A stretch of DNA of 64,000 nt, from NCBI RefSeq assembly GCF_018691265.1, contig NW_024881272.1:22123323-22187322 (forward strand), in the 5' to 3' direction. The notes under the pieces were generated by a model. The model ran no database searches. It saw nothing but the letters and a program-made list of their open reading frames with translations, and was not told the DNA's origin. Shown one piece after another: positions 61,069-64,000 of this stretch. This DNA comes from Tyto alba. Taxonomy: Eukaryota; Chordata; Aves; Strigiformes; Tytonidae. The stretch's first letter is position 1. Every line of letters begins with the position of its first letter. A program made the translations under genes and the position numbers.

Positions 61069-62730
61069 CACAGAATCATTTAGGTTGGAAAGAACCTCTT
61101 GGAATCATGTAGTCCAAGATCTCTGCTCAAGCCAGGTCAGCTAGAGCAGGCTGCCTGCGACCACGTCCAGTCAGGCTTTGAGTATCTCCAGGGATAGTGA
61201 CTCTTCAACCTCTCTGAGCAAACAGTTCCAGTGTTTGACCACCCTCACAGTAAAAAAGTGTTTTCTTGTATTCAGACGGAATGTCCAGTCTTTTAACTTG
61301 TGTCCACTGTCTCTTAGTCCTGTCACTGAGAGCTACTGAGAAAAGCCTGACTCTCCCATCTTCACTCCCTCCCATCAGGTATTTATATGCAGTGATAAGA
61401 TCCTCCCAAGCCTTTTCTTGCCCAGGCTGAAGAGCTCCAGCTCTCTCAGCCTCTCATGCATGGCCCTGTGCTAGACCCGCTCCAGTAAGCTTGTCTTTTT
61501 CCTGTACTGGGGAGCCTAGAACTGGAAATTACTCCAGATGCATCCTCATCAGTGCTGAGAGTAGGTAAGAAGGATCATCCCCTGCTCAACCTTCTAGCAA
61601 AGCTTTGGCCTTTGTTGCCACAAGGGTGCATTGCTGGCTCACCATCAGTTTGTTGTCCACCAGGACATCAAGGTCTTTCTCAGCAAAGCTGCTTTCCAGC
61701 CAGTCAGCTCCCAGGGTGTACTAGTGCCTTGGGTTATTCCTCAGGGAGCAAGACTTCGCTGTCAACACTTTGTTGAACTTTGTGAGAATCCTCTGTCCAG
61801 CTCTCTAGCCCACTGAGGTCCCTTTGAAAGGCAGGACATCATCTAATGTTACACCAGCCACTCTTTCTAGTTCTATACAATTTGCAAACTTGCGGAGGAT
61901 GAACTCCATCCCATAAACCAGGTCATTAATAAAGATGTTGAATACTGGCCCCAGTATTGAGCCATATACTATACCACTACTCACTTGCCTCCAACTGGAC
62001 TTTGTGCCACTGATTATACCCTCCTGTGCCCACTCATTTGGCCAGTTTTTAATCTACCTCACTTTCCGCTTATCTAACCTGTACTTTATTAGTCTGTTAA
62101 CTAAAGACAAAGTAAACAATGTGGACTGTTCTCTTGTCATCCAGAAAGCTAGTCACCCCACTGTAGAAGGCAATGAGGTTGGTCAAGCACGTTTTTCCCT
62201 TTATAAATATATGTTGACTCCTCCTGATCACCTTGTCCTTCATGTGTTTGGAAATGCTTTCCAGGAGGATTTTCTCCATCACTTTCCCAAGGACTGAGGT
62301 GAAGTCGACTGGTCTGTAGCTCCCCAAATCTTCCTTCTTGTTTTTGTTGAAGGTGGGAGTGATATTTGCTCTTTTCCAGTTTACTGGTACATCTCCCAGT
62401 CTCCATGACCATTCTAGGTAATTAAGGGTGGTCTTGCAATGGTACTAGCCAGCTCTCTCAACACTTCTGGGTGCAACTTGTCAGGCTCTCAGACTTCCAG
62501 TTTAAGTGCACCCTAATCCTCCAGCACCGAGGTTCCAGATCTCCCCTCTGGTCTCAGGGGCATGGAACTCCCAAAGGCCTGTTTTACTGATAGACTGATG
62601 CAAAGAAGGCAGTAACTATCTCAGCCTTCTGCATGTCATTTGTCACCAGCTTCCCTGTCCCATTTGACAGCAGGCCCACCATTTGCTGTTTATGTAATTG
62701 TGGAATCCCTTCTTGCTGTTCTGCCTGAAG
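61069..62730 (-). mobile_element. CR1 LINE, 5'-truncated, minus strand
   Basis: The low end carries CACAGAATCATTTAGGTTGG, the reverse complement of the CR1 3' end. CACAGAAT is one copy of the terminal ATTCTGTG unit. The rest follows the CR1 order: 3' UTR phrases, then the reverse-transcriptase C-terminal part. A full element is about 4.5 kb, so roughly two thirds of the 5' side is missing. No target-site duplication could be set with confidence, and the high-coordinate limit is approximate. It is the best-preserved repeat in the window. Confidence 0.9.
62097..62412 (-). pseudogene. Decayed CR1 reverse-transcriptase fragment
   Basis: The minus strand encodes a piece of the CR1 ORF2 reverse transcriptase: YRPVDFTSVLGKVMEKILLE, then SQHIFIKGKTCLTNLIAFY (the F-KGKSCLTNL motif of CR1). 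The upstream portion continues in another frame (62412-62149), so at least one frameshift is present. The catalytic YxDD block is absent here. It cannot encode active enzyme. Confidence 0.85.
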
Positions 62731-62837
62731 GCAGAGAAACTATCCCATAGCAAACAGCTATTCTTGCTCCACAAGCCACGTGCCCTTTGCTAGACTCACA
62801 ATGCAGTCCTCACATTCTGGGGCAATAAAGAAAATGC

Positions 62838-62843
62838 TTTAAT
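62838..62843 (-). terminator. Possible poly(A) signal for DNAJB4 (ATTAAA)
   Basis: ATTAAA on the minus strand, about 550 bases past the DNAJB4 stop, just before the CR1 element. I found no canonical AATAAA between the stop and this site. A longer 3' UTR running through the CR1 is possible. Confidence 0.25.
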
Positions 62844-63392
62844 TGCACTGGGGGGCAGTTCAGGAGTCCAAGCTGATTTTCCCAGTCTATGCTTTGTGCA
62901 GTGGAAGGCAACATACCAAAATGATAACTTCCATTATTTGCTATTTAAAATATTTATACATTTGTGTATTTCTACTACTATCTCCAATTTCTCTATAAAT
63001 GGATAATGTTATAGATAGGGTAGGGATAAAAAATAAAGTACTTGGAGGCTCAAGTACTGTATCAGAAATATGCGGTGACTGATCAGTAAAAACTGACTAT
63101 GTTTTATATTAGGCAAAATAATGAATAAACTTTTGATTAGGAAGATGTAAAATGAGTGGTTTTCCCTGTAAATTTTACTGCAGAAGCCACCTGTATGACT
63201 TGTACTTAACCCTTTTCTTCTCATGCAGCATTACAGTATTTCCCCCCCACCCATCCCACAAAACAAAACAAACAAACAAAAAAAACCAAATATTCCACTA
63301 GTTGTTACAGATTGCACTTTTAAAGCACAGACTTGCCAGTCTTCTGCATTTCCAGTGTCCTATTTAAACAGTTGACATACACAGTCTTCATT
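62844..63392 (-). other. DNAJB4: Likely 3' UTR of DNAJB4
   Basis: Sequence directly downstream of the DNAJB4 stop on the minus strand. It is AT-rich and contains a C-rich and AAAC-type simple repeat at about 63241-63288. Assigned as 3' UTR by position only; its end is not determined. Confidence 0.45.

Positions 63393-64000
<608 letters not shown>

Overview
The window reads as single-copy, AT-rich vertebrate nuclear DNA, most likely from a bird. The evidence is spliced genes with GT-AG introns of several kilobases, CR1-type LINEs as the only clearly recognised interspersed repeats, CpG-island promoters on an AT-rich background, and no L1 or Alu-like elements that I could recognise. No tRNA, rRNA, CRISPR array or prokaryote-type operon was seen.

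Two protein genes are supported, both on the minus strand. (1) A complete six-exon GIPC2 gene: start codon at 52878-52876, stop at 28017-28015, predicted protein 326 residues. All five introns are GT-AG, and the exon phases join into one frame with no internal stop. (2) The last coding exon of DNAJB4 at 63626-63393; the rest of that gene lies beyond the right edge. DNAJB4 directly upstream of GIPC2 in the same orientation matches the order I know from human chromosome 1p31, which supports GIPC2 rather than its paralogues GIPC1 or GIPC3.

Layout. 1-28,014: gene-poor AT-rich DNA with two old CR1 fragments, a possible solo LTR, and a few exon-like or enhancer-like stretches. 28,015-52,878: GIPC2, with introns of about 8.4, 0.7, 3.3, 3.6 and 8.0 kb (intron 5 to intron 1, left to right). 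Intron 5 contains an unexpected second CpG island at 31.53-32.04 kb. 52.5-53.2 kb: CpG-island promoter and first exon of GIPC2. 53.2-61.07 kb: intergenic, with a C19A13 homopolymer junction. 61.07-62.73 kb: a 5'-truncated CR1 on the minus strand with a decayed reverse-transcriptase remnant. 62.8-64.0 kb: 3' end of DNAJB4 and part of its last intron.

The two genes are not known to act in one pathway. GIPC2 is a PDZ scaffold that couples membrane cargo to myosin VI. DNAJB4 is a type II Hsp40 co-chaperone. I found no convincing undescribed biological system. The points most worth checking are the intragenic CpG island with a possible plus-strand first exon, an overlapping upstream ORF at the GIPC2 start, the GGGGCC-type repeat in GIPC2 exon 1, and an unassigned open exon-like segment near 4 kb.
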